Notes under the pieces: model-generated
The model's input: only the letters and a program-made list of their open reading frames with translations
Told to the model about the DNA's origin: nothing
Database searches by the model: none
Translations under genes and position numbers: made by a program
DNA from: Kurthia sibirica
GTDB lineage: Bacteria > Bacillota > Bacilli > Bacillales_A > Planococcaceae
NCBI RefSeq assembly: GCF_003143975.1
Contig: NZ_QFVR01000008.1
Coordinates: 1-64,000 of the forward strand
Direction of reading: 5' to 3'
DNA: 64,000 nt
Shown here: one piece after another, positions 34,457-43,381 of the stretch
Numbering within the stretch: position 1 is the first letter of the stretch
Layout: every line of letters starts with the position of its first letter

Positions 34457-34951
34457 TTATGATTTATTTTGTTCTTCTTCCAATTCCTGTTGTTTCACTT
34501 TAATCATATATTGTTTAATTTCTTTTATTCCCTCTAAAGAATCCACTAAGATCGATGGTGATATAAATGTAATCATCCGTTGTTCTAAATTTGCTACAGC
34601 AGTGAAATAACGTGTTGCCGCATAATTTACTAAACCGACTTCGTTCACAAGGTCTTGTGGGATATCCAAAATTTCTTTTGCCTCCAATACCTTTAAACCG
34701 AATGTAAAATCATCTACTTGCAGTATTAATACCTTACTTTGCTCACCATTTGCGGCTTGATTGTATAGGATCTTATTTAAATCCATAATTGGTAATAAAT
34801 TGCCTCGATTTTTAGTAAGGCCATCGACATAGTCTGGTAAATGTGGAATGCGATTAGTGAACTCCACTTTCTCAATTGATATTACATACTCGACTGAAAT
34901 TGCATATTCTTCATGATTACAGCGAAATACGACCACTTTTGAGTTTGTCAT
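34457..34951 (-). CDS. CheW-domain coupling protein
   Basis: 164 residues after ATGGAGG. A single CheW (SH3-like) domain: VVVFRCNHEEYAISVEYVISIEKV, IPHLPDYVDGLTKNRGNLLPIMDL, VLILQVDDFTFGLKVLEAKEIL. The arginine/asparagine area RG-x-LLPIMDL is the usual receptor and kinase contact. No CheA or receptor genes lie nearby, so it is an orphan adaptor. It may be a CheV/CheW-type part of chemotaxis or of another receptor array. It has its own terminator. Confidence 0.85.
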   Translation of the reverse strand: MTNSKVVVFRCNHEEYAISVEYVISIEKVEFTNRIPHLPDYVDGLTKNRGNLLPIMDLNKILYNQAANGEQSKVLILQVDDFTFGLKVLEAKEILDIPQDLVNEVGLVNYAATRYFTAVANLEQRMITFISPSILVDSLEGIKEIKQYMIKVKQQELEEEQNKS

Positions 34952-35073
34952 ATAGTAGCCTCCATCTTTAGTTTAGTTATTAGTAGTTTATACATCCTAC
35001 TTCTAGTAATTTTATCGTCCAAAACTACCAAATAATAAGGGGTATTACTGCAATAATTTTCACCATTTTCAAA

Positions 35074-35109
35074 AAGAAAAAACTCGAAATCATCAACTGA
35101 TTTCGAGTT
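35074..35109 (-). terminator. Terminator of the peptidase gene
   Basis: Arms AACTCGAAATCA/TGATTTCGAGTT are followed by TTTTCTTTTT on the minus strand. Confidence 0.9.
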
Positions 35110-35130
35110 TCTCTAGTCATTACTAGTGTG

Positions 35131-36258
35131 TTATTTAATCGTAGATGATACTTTTACAACTTCTACTAACAAATCGGCTAATTTTTCTAATTCAATTACA
35201 GGAATGCACTCTTTTGTCGTGTGAATATTTTCATAACCTACTGCTAAATTGACCGTTGGAATACCAAAACCAGCGATAATATTTGCATCGCTACCCCCAC
35301 CAGATTGCATGATTTTTGGTTCACGATCAATATTTTTAGCCGCCTGTTGAGCAACTTTAACAACTAAATCGTTCTCAGAAAAACGGAAACCTGGGTACAT
35401 GCGTTTCACTTCAATTTCCGCATCTCCACCCATTTCTTTCGCTGCTTCTTCAAACGCTGCAACCATATGTTGCTCTTGTGCTTCTAACTTTTCTTCGACC
35501 AATGAACGACACTCTGCTAAAATATGCGCTTCATCACAAACAATATTTGTCGCTTTTCCGCCTTCAAAACGACCAATATTTGCTGTTGTATCTCGATCGA
35601 TTCGTCCAAGTTTCATTTTTGCAATCGCTTTTGCTGCAATAGTAATAGCTGAAATACCCTTCTCAGGTTCTACACCTGCATGGGCTGTTTTCCCTCTTAA
35701 TGTTGCTACAATTTTTGTTTGGAAAGGTGCTGCTGTAACAATACCGCCTACTTTGCCATCAGAATCGACTGCGAAACCATATTTGGCAGTTACTTTTGCT
35801 GGATCAAGTTCTTTTGCACCAGCAAGACCGGATTCTTCACCCGCTGTTATAATATATTCGATTGTGCCATGTGCAATATTTTGTTCTTTGATCCGTAATG
35901 CAAGCTCTAATAAAGCTGCTACTCCTGCTTTATCATCCGCTCCTAAAATTGTTGTACCATCAGAATAAATATAACCGTCTTCTTTGATAATTGGTTTTAT
36001 ACCAATACCCGGGACTACCGTATCCATATGTGTTGTAAAATAAATTGTTTGTGCCTCTGTATTACCTGGTAATGTTGCAATAATATTACCTGATGCATGA
36101 CCGTTGCGAGTATGTGCATCATCAACGAAAACATCAAAACCAAGATTTTTTAACTTCTCTTGTAATACCGGAGAAATTTTTTCCTCATGGAATGTTTCTG
36201 AATCAATTTGAACTAGCTCTAAAAATTCTTCTACTACGCGACTATTTGTCATCATCAT
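35131..36258 (-). CDS. M20 family tripeptidase-like metallopeptidase (YqjE-like)
   Basis: 375 residues from the first ATG of MMMTNSR (36256-36258) after AAGGGAG. The longer frame starts in the promoter. Two-zinc M20 peptidase: His77 and Asp79 (THMDTV), Asp108 (GADDKAG), Glu141-Glu142 (AGEESGLAG), Asp in AVDSDG, and a C-terminal His in ENIHTTKE. The lid dimerisation domain lies at about 185-290. It resembles PepT and B. subtilis YqjE (371 residues). Removes an N-terminal residue from short peptides (family expectation). Cytosolic, monocistronic. Confidence 0.9.
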   Translation of the reverse strand: MMMTNSRVVEEFLELVQIDSETFHEEKISPVLQEKLKNLGFDVFVDDAHTRNGHASGNIIATLPGNTEAQTIYFTTHMDTVVPGIGIKPIIKEDGYIYSDGTTILGADDKAGVAALLELALRIKEQNIAHGTIEYIITAGEESGLAGAKELDPAKVTAKYGFAVDSDGKVGGIVTAAPFQTKIVATLRGKTAHAGVEPEKGISAITIAAKAIAKMKLGRIDRDTTANIGRFEGGKATNIVCDEAHILAECRSLVEEKLEAQEQHMVAAFEEAAKEMGGDAEIEVKRMYPGFRFSENDLVVKVAQQAAKNIDREPKIMQSGGGSDANIIAGFGIPTVNLAVGYENIHTTKECIPVIELEKLADLLVEVVKVSSTIK

Positions 36259-36313
36259 TAGCTCCCTTATTATATAAATATATTTATATTTTAGCACAAT
36301 TCTATCTGCGCAA

Positions 36314-37468
36314 CTAGTTTCCAGCCATTAACTGATGTTCATAGTATGCTTTTTTAATGAGCATCGCCAAATCAATAAGCGTTGTTGGGTTCTCCGCACA
36401 CTCTCTTTTATATGCTTTTACTAGTTGTTGTAAGCAAGAGCGTACTTTAGGACTGTCTGCATCGCTTGTAATGCCATACTCAAAACAATAGCTATCAAAA
36501 AACAAGGTGATAAATTGATTGTTAGCATAATATTTTTCCTTTGTTTGAGAAAAATATTTACTATTTTCACTCAGTAAATACTGTTCGACAGCTTTCACTG
36601 TTTTCACGAGTGACAATTGAGTGGACAACTCATGATTTAAGCCTTGCACAAGTATATTCTGAAAACGATAAACACGCATTTGTGCCATTACATAAACGAT
36701 ACTTTCATCATGAATTGGCAAGTATTTTAAACCAATGATTGGAATATAGCGTTCCATAGTAAGCAGTTCATCATTCATACCAATCAACTTATATATACTA
36801 TCGTAACCAACGAATTCTTCGTGTTCATATTTGTACAAAAATGAACGAATATCTTCGTATGTATCATTAGCAATATCAACAAATTGTCGTTCTTCTGCCA
36901 TCAATTGTGACTGAATATCATATTGAGGGATAAGCACCGTCATATTACGCATAAATCGCGTGGCATGCATCTCACAGCGATCTTCATGAAAGTAGAATGA
37001 TCGTGCATGAGCATCGCGTATCTGTGTAACGGCTAAGTTTTCTTCTTGCACGGCATAATCGACGGATTCCATCATATTTTTTGCTACCTTTTCAAACACA
37101 AATTCTAACTGACTTGATTGAAAGGGATAATCTTTGTCATGCCAATGTTTATAATAAAAAAAGACGACTGTCTGATAAAATTCAAAAGCATTCCCAACAT
37201 ATACGCTCGTAAATCGACGAAAATAGTCAATTGCCCTTTCATTTCGTTCAATTAAGTCCTGTGACCAACGCGATGGTAATTCGTTGAAAAAATGAAGCAT
37301 TTCAATGACATCAATATATAAACTCGGCGATTCGATATCAATATATTCACGGTCTGCCTTATACGCTGGCTCTAGACCTTCCATGTTAACTTCTTCATAA
37401 AAATTTTCGGCAGCAACCGATTCTTTTTCTTCTGTTGTAATGGTTGATTTTTTGCGTTTAAAGAGCAT
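36314..37468 (-). CDS. Conserved protein of unknown function, coupled to dsdA
   Basis: 384 residues from the ATG at 37466-37468 (MLFKRKKSTITTEE). AAGGAGG lies in the last codons of dsdA, and its stop precedes this ATG by one base, so translation is coupled. The protein is acidic and helix-rich, with many aromatic residues (for example EFYQTVVFFYYKHWH, ARSFYFHEDRCEMH) and no signal peptide or membrane helix. I see no known catalytic motif. His/Glu/Cys in FHEDRCEMHATRF could bind metal, but this is a guess. Confidence 0.7.
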   Translation of the reverse strand: MLFKRKKSTITTEEKESVAAENFYEEVNMEGLEPAYKADREYIDIESPSLYIDVIEMLHFFNELPSRWSQDLIERNERAIDYFRRFTSVYVGNAFEFYQTVVFFYYKHWHDKDYPFQSSQLEFVFEKVAKNMMESVDYAVQEENLAVTQIRDAHARSFYFHEDRCEMHATRFMRNMTVLIPQYDIQSQLMAEERQFVDIANDTYEDIRSFLYKYEHEEFVGYDSIYKLIGMNDELLTMERYIPIIGLKYLPIHDESIVYVMAQMRVYRFQNILVQGLNHELSTQLSLVKTVKAVEQYLLSENSKYFSQTKEKYYANNQFITLFFDSYCFEYGITSDADSPKVRSCLQQLVKAYKRECAENPTTLIDLAMLIKKAYYEHQLMAGN

Positions 37469-37469
37469 A

Positions 37470-38702
37470 CTATGCGCCTCCTTCAAAATACTGCTGCCAT
37501 ATACTTGCTGGCACCATGCCTCCACCCGTCGCCCATATAATATGTGTTTTCGCCTTAGAACCTGTCATTTGTGGACCATTCAAGGCTGCTGCTGCAGATG
37601 GCTCCAATTTTATATTTTCTTCCATATAAAGCGCACGGAGTTGTTTAAAGAGCATCGTATCTTCTACTGTATAAATCCCTTCAAGTAGTGGCGTCATAAG
37701 CTGACCAACAAATTTTGATGCGCGACCGACTGCTAGGCCATCTGCGGCTGTTTTGTTTGATAGTCCGATATCATTTACCGATATATCATGGTGTTGTCCA
37801 GTCGACATACCGAGCAGCATACAAGGAGATTGTACTGGCTCTACAAAATAACATTCTACAGCATCCCCGTAAATAGTTTTCAAACCAAATGCTACACCAC
37901 CAGGACCACCCCCGACACCACATGGTAAGTAGACAGCTAATTTATTGTCGATTGACACATCGATTGATTGTTGCTGTAGTTGGTGCTGAAGTCTTCTAGC
38001 CGCAACTGCATAGCCTGAAAAGAGCGCAATCGAGTTTTCATCATCAATAAAGAGGGCTCGTTCTTGCTCTTCTACTTCTTTTCTACCTCGTTTTACAGCT
38101 TCTCCATAATCTCCTCGATGCTCGATGACTATGGCTCCTTTTTGACGTAATAAATCTTTTTTCCATTGTTTAGCATCATTCGACATATGAATCACTACTT
38201 TAAAGCCTAATTGAGCACTCATAATACCTATGCTAAGCCCCAGATTACCTGTTGAACCAACAACAATCGTGTAACTCGACAAAAGTTCTTTAAACTTCAA
38301 CTCTGCAAATTGACGATAGTCCTTTGTATCATCAATTAATCCATGTTTTCCAGCAATTTCTTCTGCTAGTGTTAACACTTCATAAATACCGCCCCTTGCC
38401 TTAATAGAACCTGAAATCGGTAGGATGTCATCACGTTTTATCAACAGTTTTTGATCGTTAGCGAATGGCGCATGATTAAATCGGTTTAACTGCTGCAGGG
38501 GTGACTCAATCAACCCTTGATTATGTGCTGTTTCTGGTGCTGTATGTAGAAAATACGGTGCGAAGCGCTGCAGTCTTTTTTCTGCATCATCAATAATTGT
38601 GTCATCAATTGACAGTTGTTCTTTTGCTTCTAGCCACTTTATTTTTTGTGGATTTTTCCAATAGATTGGTTGAGCTAGTGTGAGCAGATCGATTAATGTC
38701 AT
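37470..38702 (-). CDS. dsdA: D-serine ammonia-lyase
   Basis: 410 residues. A PLP enzyme that deaminates D-serine to pyruvate and ammonia. The Schiff-base lysine is Lys101 in ISGSIKARGG, preceded by KRDDILP. The phosphate loop is CGVGGGPGGVAFG, and VGSTGNLGLSIG is the substrate loop. Slightly shorter than the usual ~440 residues. B. subtilis has a homologue in the same region (YqjR), which supports synteny. The unknown gene at 36314 is coupled to it. D-serine may come from wall metabolism or surroundings. Confidence 0.93.
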   Translation of the reverse strand: MTLIDLLTLAQPIYWKNPQKIKWLEAKEQLSIDDTIIDDAEKRLQRFAPYFLHTAPETAHNQGLIESPLQQLNRFNHAPFANDQKLLIKRDDILPISGSIKARGGIYEVLTLAEEIAGKHGLIDDTKDYRQFAELKFKELLSSYTIVVGSTGNLGLSIGIMSAQLGFKVVIHMSNDAKQWKKDLLRQKGAIVIEHRGDYGEAVKRGRKEVEEQERALFIDDENSIALFSGYAVAARRLQHQLQQQSIDVSIDNKLAVYLPCGVGGGPGGVAFGLKTIYGDAVECYFVEPVQSPCMLLGMSTGQHHDISVNDIGLSNKTAADGLAVGRASKFVGQLMTPLLEGIYTVEDTMLFKQLRALYMEENIKLEPSAAAALNGPQMTGSKAKTHIIWATGGGMVPASIWQQYFEGGA

Positions 38703-38787
38703 TTAATACCCCCCTTATCTGTCTATTCTATCATTATTTTACTTTATTCACCTACTAAGGGCTTGTATGACAAACAGATTTTCAAAT

Positions 38788-38830
38788 AAAAAACCTCTCA
38801 AATAGCTTAATAACTAGCTAATGAGAGGTT
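38788..38830 (-). terminator. Terminator of the 72-residue protein gene
   Basis: Arms AACCTCTCA/TGAGAGGTT with an inner TAGCT pairing, followed by TTTTTTATTTG on the minus strand. Confidence 0.9.
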
Positions 38831-38837
38831 CTATTAC

Positions 38838-39056
38838 TTATAGATTGAACAATTCTTTTTGAAGCTTATTTACCCGATCTGTTGATTTTTTCCGTTTACT
38901 TTTAACTTTTTCTACTGCATGTAAAAGGTCTTTATTTTTTTTGTCTTTCGACAATTTTAAGCTTAATTTATACTGTTTCGTTAAGAGCGCTAATTCTTTT
39001 TTCTTTTCATCTTTAAAAGAAGTGAATACTTTTTTGTTATCTTTTTTGGCCATCAT
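38838..39056 (-). CDS. Small basic coiled protein, hypothetical
   Basis: 72 residues, ATG after AAAGGTGGTGACAA, own terminator. About one third Lys/Arg (MMAKKDNKKVFTSFKDEKKK, KVKSKRKKSTDRVNKL), no cysteines, probably one long helix. It could bind nucleic acid by charge alone, but no family is recognised. The good ribosome site, terminator and length support it as a gene. Confidence 0.6.
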   Translation of the reverse strand: MMAKKDNKKVFTSFKDEKKKELALLTKQYKLSLKLSKDKKNKDLLHAVEKVKSKRKKSTDRVNKLQKELFNL

Positions 39057-39250
39057 TTGTCACCACCTTTATTCAAATTGTATACATAATTACCATATAT
39101 TACAACGGTTAAGGCGGATAATTCAAAATACCTAATTAGATTTGCTACTCTTTGTTCACAATTAGTTTTTTAGTAAAAAAATTCTCACGAAGCTTGCTAT
39201 AAATTATCGTCCTATAGCAAATATTGCAGTAGCATAATTTTTTTCTTTCC

Positions 39251-39500
39251 ACATCATACCACTTTTTCTATTTGCTCGTTTCGAATGAAGTACGTCACCC
39301 TCCATGCAGCGCGATTCTTTACACCTCCTCTTCAATAAAATATTTGAATAGCTAAAACAAAAGCTAGTTAACGTCTCTCTCTACCCTTTTCAGCATATGA
39401 CTTGCTGATGCTCACATCACCTGTGAAATTAGTTGAAGCCGAACCCCATCGGAAAGTGCCGAGCAGACAGGACTTGTTTGAAACCCCGATTATATACGAT
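39251..39500. repeat. ISL3-derived scar, decayed copy C
   Basis: Both ends align with copies A and B: ACATCATACCACTTTTTCTATT and CTCGTTTCG at the left; ATTAGTTGAAGC, CGGAAAG and GAGCAGA...TTGTTTGAAA at the right. The middle part coding the transposase remnant is shortened or unrecognisable. The region 39057-39250 holds no supported feature. Confidence 0.5.
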
Positions 39501-39506
39501 CAGCCA

Positions 39507-39555
39507 AAAAAAAAATTCTTGTAGCGTAGACGTGAAATTGTCTATTCTACAAGAA
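39507..39555 (-). terminator. Terminator of the epimerase/carboxylase operon
   Basis: Outer arms TTCTTGTAG/CTACAAGAA with inner AGAC/GTCT pairing, followed by TTTTTTTTT on the minus strand. Confidence 0.9.
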
Positions 39556-39587
39556 CTTAGCGTATGACTTGGATATACTTTATTCTA

Positions 39588-41135
39588 TTATAAAGGAATA
39601 TTGCCGTGTTTTTTCTTCGGACGATCCTCTTGTTTATTACGCAACATTTCTAAAGATTGAATAAGTTTAATACGTGTCTCTCTTGGGTCGATAATATCAT
39701 CGACTAAACCATGTGAAGCTGCTACATAAGGATTGGCGAATTTCTCTTTATATTCTTCAATTTTTTGTGCGCGTGTTGCTTCTGGATCTGTTGATTTTGC
39801 GATTTCACCTGCGTGAATAATATTCGCCGCACCCGCAGCCCCCATCACAGCAATCTCTGCATTTGGCCAAGCATATACCATATCCGCTCCAATTGCTTTA
39901 GAGTTCAATGCTACATAAGCCCCGCCGTATGCTTTACGAAGAATAACCGTTATTTTTGGTACTGTAGCTTCTGAATATGCATAAAGTATTTTTGCACCGT
40001 GGCGAATAATACCACCATGTTCTTGTTTAACACCCGGGAAGAAACCAGTTACATCCTCAAATGTAATAACTGGTACATTAAATGAATCACATGTACGAAC
40101 AAAACGCGCTAATTTATCTGAAGAATCAATATCCAACCCACCAGCTAATACTTTTGGTTGATTGCATACTAGACCCACTGATTCACCTTTAATACGTGCA
40201 AAACCAACTACGATATTTTTAGCGAAATCTTTTTGTACTTCCATGAATGAATCGGTATCAACAATTTGATCGACAACTTTACGAATATCGTATGATTTTG
40301 TTTGATCAATCGGTACAATATCGACTAAATCATCACGGTAATCATCTGCTTCATCGACATTAATAATCGGTGCTTTTTCTGTATTATTCTGTGGTAGATA
40401 ACTTAATAACTGTTTGATTTGATTGATGGCTTCTTCTTCACCTGGAGCACGGAAATGCGCATTACCTGCAATGGCATTATGTACTTTTGCACCGCCAAGA
40501 TTTTCAGCAGAAATTTTTTCGCCTGTTACCGTTTCAATAACTTTTGGTCCAGTAATGAACATTTGTGATGTTTTCTCGACCATTAAGATGAAGTCAGTAA
40601 TTGCTGGTGAATAAACAGCTCCACCTGCACATGGCCCCATAATGACAGAGATTTGTGGAATTACGCCTGAGTAAATAGAGTTGCGATAGAAAATTTCACC
40701 ATAACCATCCAGTGATAATACACCTTCTTGAATACGTGCACCACCCGAATCGTTAATACCAATAAATGGTGCACCTGTTTTTGCTGCAAGATCCATAACA
40801 TTGGCAATTTTCATCGCATGGCTTTCACCAAGTGCGCCACCAAATACCGTGAAATCCTGTGAAAACAAGTAGATTGGGCGACCATTAACTTTACCATAAC
40901 CAGTTACAACACCATCACCAGGGCCTTCTTTTGTCGCCATACCAAAATCAGTTGTACGATGTTTGACAAAAGGATTTACTTCTACAAAAGTCCCTTCATC
41001 AACAAGTAACGCAATACGTTCACGCGCTGTCAACTTCCCTTTTTCATGTTGTTTATCAATACGTTCGTCTCCGCCACCCAGCTCGATTTCACGTTTTTTA
41101 TCAAATAGCTCATTAATTTTATCGTACATATCCAT
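39588..41135 (-). CDS. Acyl-CoA carboxylase carboxyltransferase subunit (propionyl-CoA type)
   Basis: 515 residues, ATG after AAAAGGGG. The carboxyltransferase moves CO2 from carboxybiotin to propionyl-CoA, giving methylmalonyl-CoA. Two crotonase-like halves: the first has FTVFGGALGESHA and GGARIQEGVLSLDGYGEIF with oxyanion glycines, the second DVTGFFPGVKQEHGGIIRHGAK and KAYGGAYVAL. It resembles B. subtilis YqjD and PccB/MmdA. Neither the biotin carboxylase nor the biotin carrier subunit lies in the window. The gene follows the methylmalonyl-CoA epimerase by 19 bases, supporting propionyl-CoA as substrate. A sodium-pump decarboxylase alpha subunit (MmdA) is an alternative reading. Confidence 0.88.
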   Translation of the reverse strand: MDMYDKINELFDKKREIELGGGDERIDKQHEKGKLTARERIALLVDEGTFVEVNPFVKHRTTDFGMATKEGPGDGVVTGYGKVNGRPIYLFSQDFTVFGGALGESHAMKIANVMDLAAKTGAPFIGINDSGGARIQEGVLSLDGYGEIFYRNSIYSGVIPQISVIMGPCAGGAVYSPAITDFILMVEKTSQMFITGPKVIETVTGEKISAENLGGAKVHNAIAGNAHFRAPGEEEAINQIKQLLSYLPQNNTEKAPIINVDEADDYRDDLVDIVPIDQTKSYDIRKVVDQIVDTDSFMEVQKDFAKNIVVGFARIKGESVGLVCNQPKVLAGGLDIDSSDKLARFVRTCDSFNVPVITFEDVTGFFPGVKQEHGGIIRHGAKILYAYSEATVPKITVILRKAYGGAYVALNSKAIGADMVYAWPNAEIAVMGAAGAANIIHAGEIAKSTDPEATRAQKIEEYKEKFANPYVAASHGLVDDIIDPRETRIKLIQSLEMLRNKQEDRPKKKHGNIPL

Positions 41136-41154
41136 TTTGTAACGACCCCTTTTA

Positions 41155-41553
41155 TTAGCTTCTATCTACTAGTTCATAAAGAACCCCGTAAGATGATTTC
41201 GGATGAACAAATGCCACTTTAGCGCCCCCAGCACCAATTTTTGGTTGCTCGTTTAATAAGCGAGCTCCCTCATTTTTCATGCGTGTCATTTCTTCTTCAA
41301 TCCCTACTACTTGCAATGCGATATGGTGTATACCTTCACCGCGCTTTTCAAGATGTTTAAAGATAGCGCTTTCTTCAGTCATTGGTTCTAATAATTCAAT
41401 ATGTGTATTACCAGCATCAATGAAAGCAACACGAACTTGCTCAGACTCCACTTCCTCAATACTTAGAAGTTTCATACCTAATACATCCGTATAATATGTA
41501 ATACGCTCATCTAAATTTTTGACGGCGATTCCGATGTGATCAACATTTTCCAC
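41155..41553 (-). CDS. mce: Methylmalonyl-CoA epimerase
   Basis: 132 residues from the GTG at 41551-41553 (VENVDHIG read as Met), with AAAGGAG ten bases upstream. Vicinal-oxygen-chelate fold. The four metal ligands are visible: His in VDHIGIAV, Glu in THIELLEP, His in GIHHIALQV and Glu in VLYELVDR. It interconverts the S and R forms of methylmalonyl-CoA between the carboxylase and the mutase. First gene of the operon with the carboxylase subunit. Two palindromic sites (41598-41623, 41727-41745) lie upstream. Length normal. Confidence 0.92.
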   Translation of the reverse strand: MENVDHIGIAVKNLDERITYYTDVLGMKLLSIEEVESEQVRVAFIDAGNTHIELLEPMTEESAIFKHLEKRGEGIHHIALQVVGIEEEMTRMKNEGARLLNEQPKIGAGGAKVAFVHPKSSYGVLYELVDRS

Positions 41554-41597
41554 GAGTCCCCAACTCCTTTTTGTTGTATAACACAATTGTAACTGAT

Positions 41598-41623
41598 TTA
41601 TTCGTAAAACACTACACGAATAA
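41598..41623 (-). promoter_or_regulatory. Perfect palindrome TTATTCGT-N10-ACGAATAA before mce
   Basis: Eight-base arms lie 45-70 bases upstream of the mce start, at or near its promoter (TACAAT at about 41588-41593). A second related palindrome is at 41727. The spacing of one helical turn or more between arms fits a dimeric repressor of the TetR type (inference). Confidence 0.55.
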
Positions 41624-41726
41624 TGATTTTTCGGTCATAAAAGCGGTTACTTTTCTGAACAATCAGCCTAGTCTAATAATATACCAAAAACCATTTAAAT
41701 CAATGAAATACGGAATTTCGAGAATA

Positions 41727-41745
41727 TTATCGTTTAAACGAATAA
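41727..41745. promoter_or_regulatory. Second ACGAATAA palindrome
   Basis: TTATCGT and ACGAATAA overlap around TTTAAA. The right arm is identical to the arm of the first site, the left lacks one T. Located between the divergent mce and Prli42 promoters. Confidence 0.4.
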
Positions 41746-41831
41746 ATATAAGTATTTTGTCGTTTTGTTTTATCCTTTAAAGAAAGAGGAAGGTAGTTTA
41801 TTTAAAAATTAAATTTATTTTATTTCTTCGT

Positions 41832-41863
41832 GAAATAACTGTGTTATATAGTACAGTTATTTC
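41832..41863. other. Hairpin GAAATAACTGT / ACAGTTATTTC
   Basis: A perfect 11-base inverted repeat with a 10-base loop, without a T-tract on either side. It lies between the palindromes and the Prli42 promoter. Could be an operator or a weak terminator. Confidence 0.4.
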
Positions 41864-41902
41864 CTTATCATTGTTATGTAAAAATAGAATTCTAAATAAC
41901 CT

Positions 41903-41931
41903 TTGCTCGATAACAGACAATTTGTTAAAAT
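41903..41931 (+). promoter_or_regulatory. Promoter of the Prli42 gene
   Basis: TTGCTC (41903-41908), a 17-base spacer and TAAAAT (41926-41931) lie 30 bases before the start codon. Confidence 0.6.
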
Positions 41932-41960
41932 GAATGTACTACGGTTAAGGAGCGAATTTT

Positions 41961-42056
41961 ATGGGTAATAAAAAAGTACAAAAAATCATCGTTACAGCAA
42001 TGATCGTTATCATGGTCGTTTCCACACTGATGTTCGGATTATCAATGATTGTATAA
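41961..42056 (+). CDS. Stressosome-associated miniprotein Prli42 (DUF4044)
   Basis: 31 residues, exactly the length of Listeria Prli42. ATG follows TAAGGAGCG. Basic start MGNKKVQK, then one membrane helix (IIVTAMIVIMVVSTLMFG) and LSMIV. In Listeria Prli42 tethers the stressosome to the membrane and is needed for stress sensing. The DUF4044 pattern (K-x-x-KI-x-V, S-T-L-x-x-G-x-S/A-M) fits. Own promoter and strong terminator. No stressosome genes nearby, as is usual. Confidence 0.8.
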   Translation: MGNKKVQKIIVTAMIVIMVVSTLMFGLSMIV

Positions 42057-42066
42057 GACAAAATAA

Positions 42067-42108
42067 GAAAAGGGAAATTGCTTTGGCAATTTCCCTTTTC
42101 CTATTTTT
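42067..42108 (+). terminator. Terminator of the Prli42 gene
   Basis: A perfect 15-base stem GAAAAGGGAAATTGC/GCAATTTCCCTTTTC with a TTTG loop, followed by CTATTTTT. Confidence 0.92.
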
Positions 42109-42185
42109 AAGCTGACATTTTAAAAAATAGAATGTATTTTCCCTATCTATCATTGCACTACTATATTTCTGAACATTATGCTTTT

Positions 42186-43172
42186 TTATGATACAACTTT
42201 CCCTTTTTTAATCGTCAACCCCTCAAATCCATCTTTCACGGCGAAATACTGATCCATTTCTTCAATGAATGTATAGAGTGCAGACATTGCTAAAAATTCA
42301 TCATGGGATTGCGGTAAGGGCATCTCTTCAAAATCATTCCTTACTTTCGCAAGCTTCTGACGATTTTCTTTGACCGTATTACCAGAATGAACATTTTCTG
42401 ATAGCTCACCTATAAAGTCAGCAACTATTGTAGAATGTTCAACGGACGCCGGAAGATTTGTTATTTTAGGTAATACTCTTTCAATAATTTCTAATTGTTT
42501 TTCTCTAATATCAAAATAACGGTAATATAAATCTTCTTTACGTGCTAAATGATTTTCGATATCCATATATGCGAGTGCTTTACCTTTTTCTACACATTCA
42601 TTTGCAATAATCAATTCTTTACCGTCCCAATCTGTGTCTCCCGTACGTAAATATTTTTCAATTTCCTGAAAAATACTGCTGTAAGAGTCTTCAATTTTAA
42701 TACGGTATTTATTCAATCGCTTGCTAATATCAGGCATATAGAAATTGATTAGAAAACCAACGCCAAAACCAACAGCCATAATTAGTAATTCATTGATCAA
42801 TAAGTCCAGTGTAAAGTACTGGGAGTTAAAAATATGTAAAAGAATGACGATACTCGATACAAAGCCAGGCGTTATTTTAAACATGACGAGTAACGGTAAA
42901 AATAATAATACAAGTAAACCTAGAGTAATTGGATTATAACCACCAATGAAAAAAAATACGAACGCCATTAACATGACAAGTAGCGATGCAAATACACGTG
43001 TGTAAATTGCATGTACAGATTTTCGTTTTGTGGTCTGTATACATAAAATCGTAAGTATACCTGCTGATGTGTAATACTCTAAATCTAATAAGCCCGCTAA
43101 TGCAATAGAAATCGCAATACCAAAAGCTGTCTTAATTGTTCGATAACCAATGGAAAATTTTTTTAAATTCAT
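42186..43172 (-). CDS. yqjA: Aromatic acid exporter family protein (YqjA-like)
   Basis: 328 residues, ATG after GAGGAGGAG. Six N-terminal membrane helices (about 10-150) of the ArAE_1/DUF939 type, starting KKFSIGYRTIKTAFGIAISIALA, followed by a cytosolic helical domain (about 155-328). Position and length fit B. subtilis YqjA (322). The transported compound is not known. Next to the mce/carboxylase genes as in other Bacillales. Confidence 0.88.
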   Translation of the reverse strand: MNLKKFSIGYRTIKTAFGIAISIALAGLLDLEYYTSAGILTILCIQTTKRKSVHAIYTRVFASLLVMLMAFVFFFIGGYNPITLGLLVLLFLPLLVMFKITPGFVSSIVILLHIFNSQYFTLDLLINELLIMAVGFGVGFLINFYMPDISKRLNKYRIKIEDSYSSIFQEIEKYLRTGDTDWDGKELIIANECVEKGKALAYMDIENHLARKEDLYYRYFDIREKQLEIIERVLPKITNLPASVEHSTIVADFIGELSENVHSGNTVKENRQKLAKVRNDFEEMPLPQSHDEFLAMSALYTFIEEMDQYFAVKDGFEGLTIKKGKVVS

Positions 43173-43381
43173 TTGCTCCTCCTCTACTATTCATTGCTAT
43201 CTAGTAAACATAGTTAGTATAGCATTATTATTTATTTTATTAAAAAATCTCACTTACTTTAATGCTTATAAACTATAAGGAATACAAAAAGCAAGTGGTG
43301 ATCGAGTTGTGATTACTATAAAATATAGTTAGAAAACGAACAGTGCAGTATACATCATCCCCAAACTCGCCCATAAAAAAT
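43173..43381. other. Gene-free stretch upstream of yqjA
   Basis: An A+T-rich stretch that must hold the yqjA promoter. No supported reading frame or repeat was seen. Confidence 0.4.

Noticed and set aside
35399-35968. 189-codon plus-strand frame inside the peptidase gene
   Set aside because: Serine/alanine-rich mirror of a clear M20 peptidase, a typical antisense shadow.
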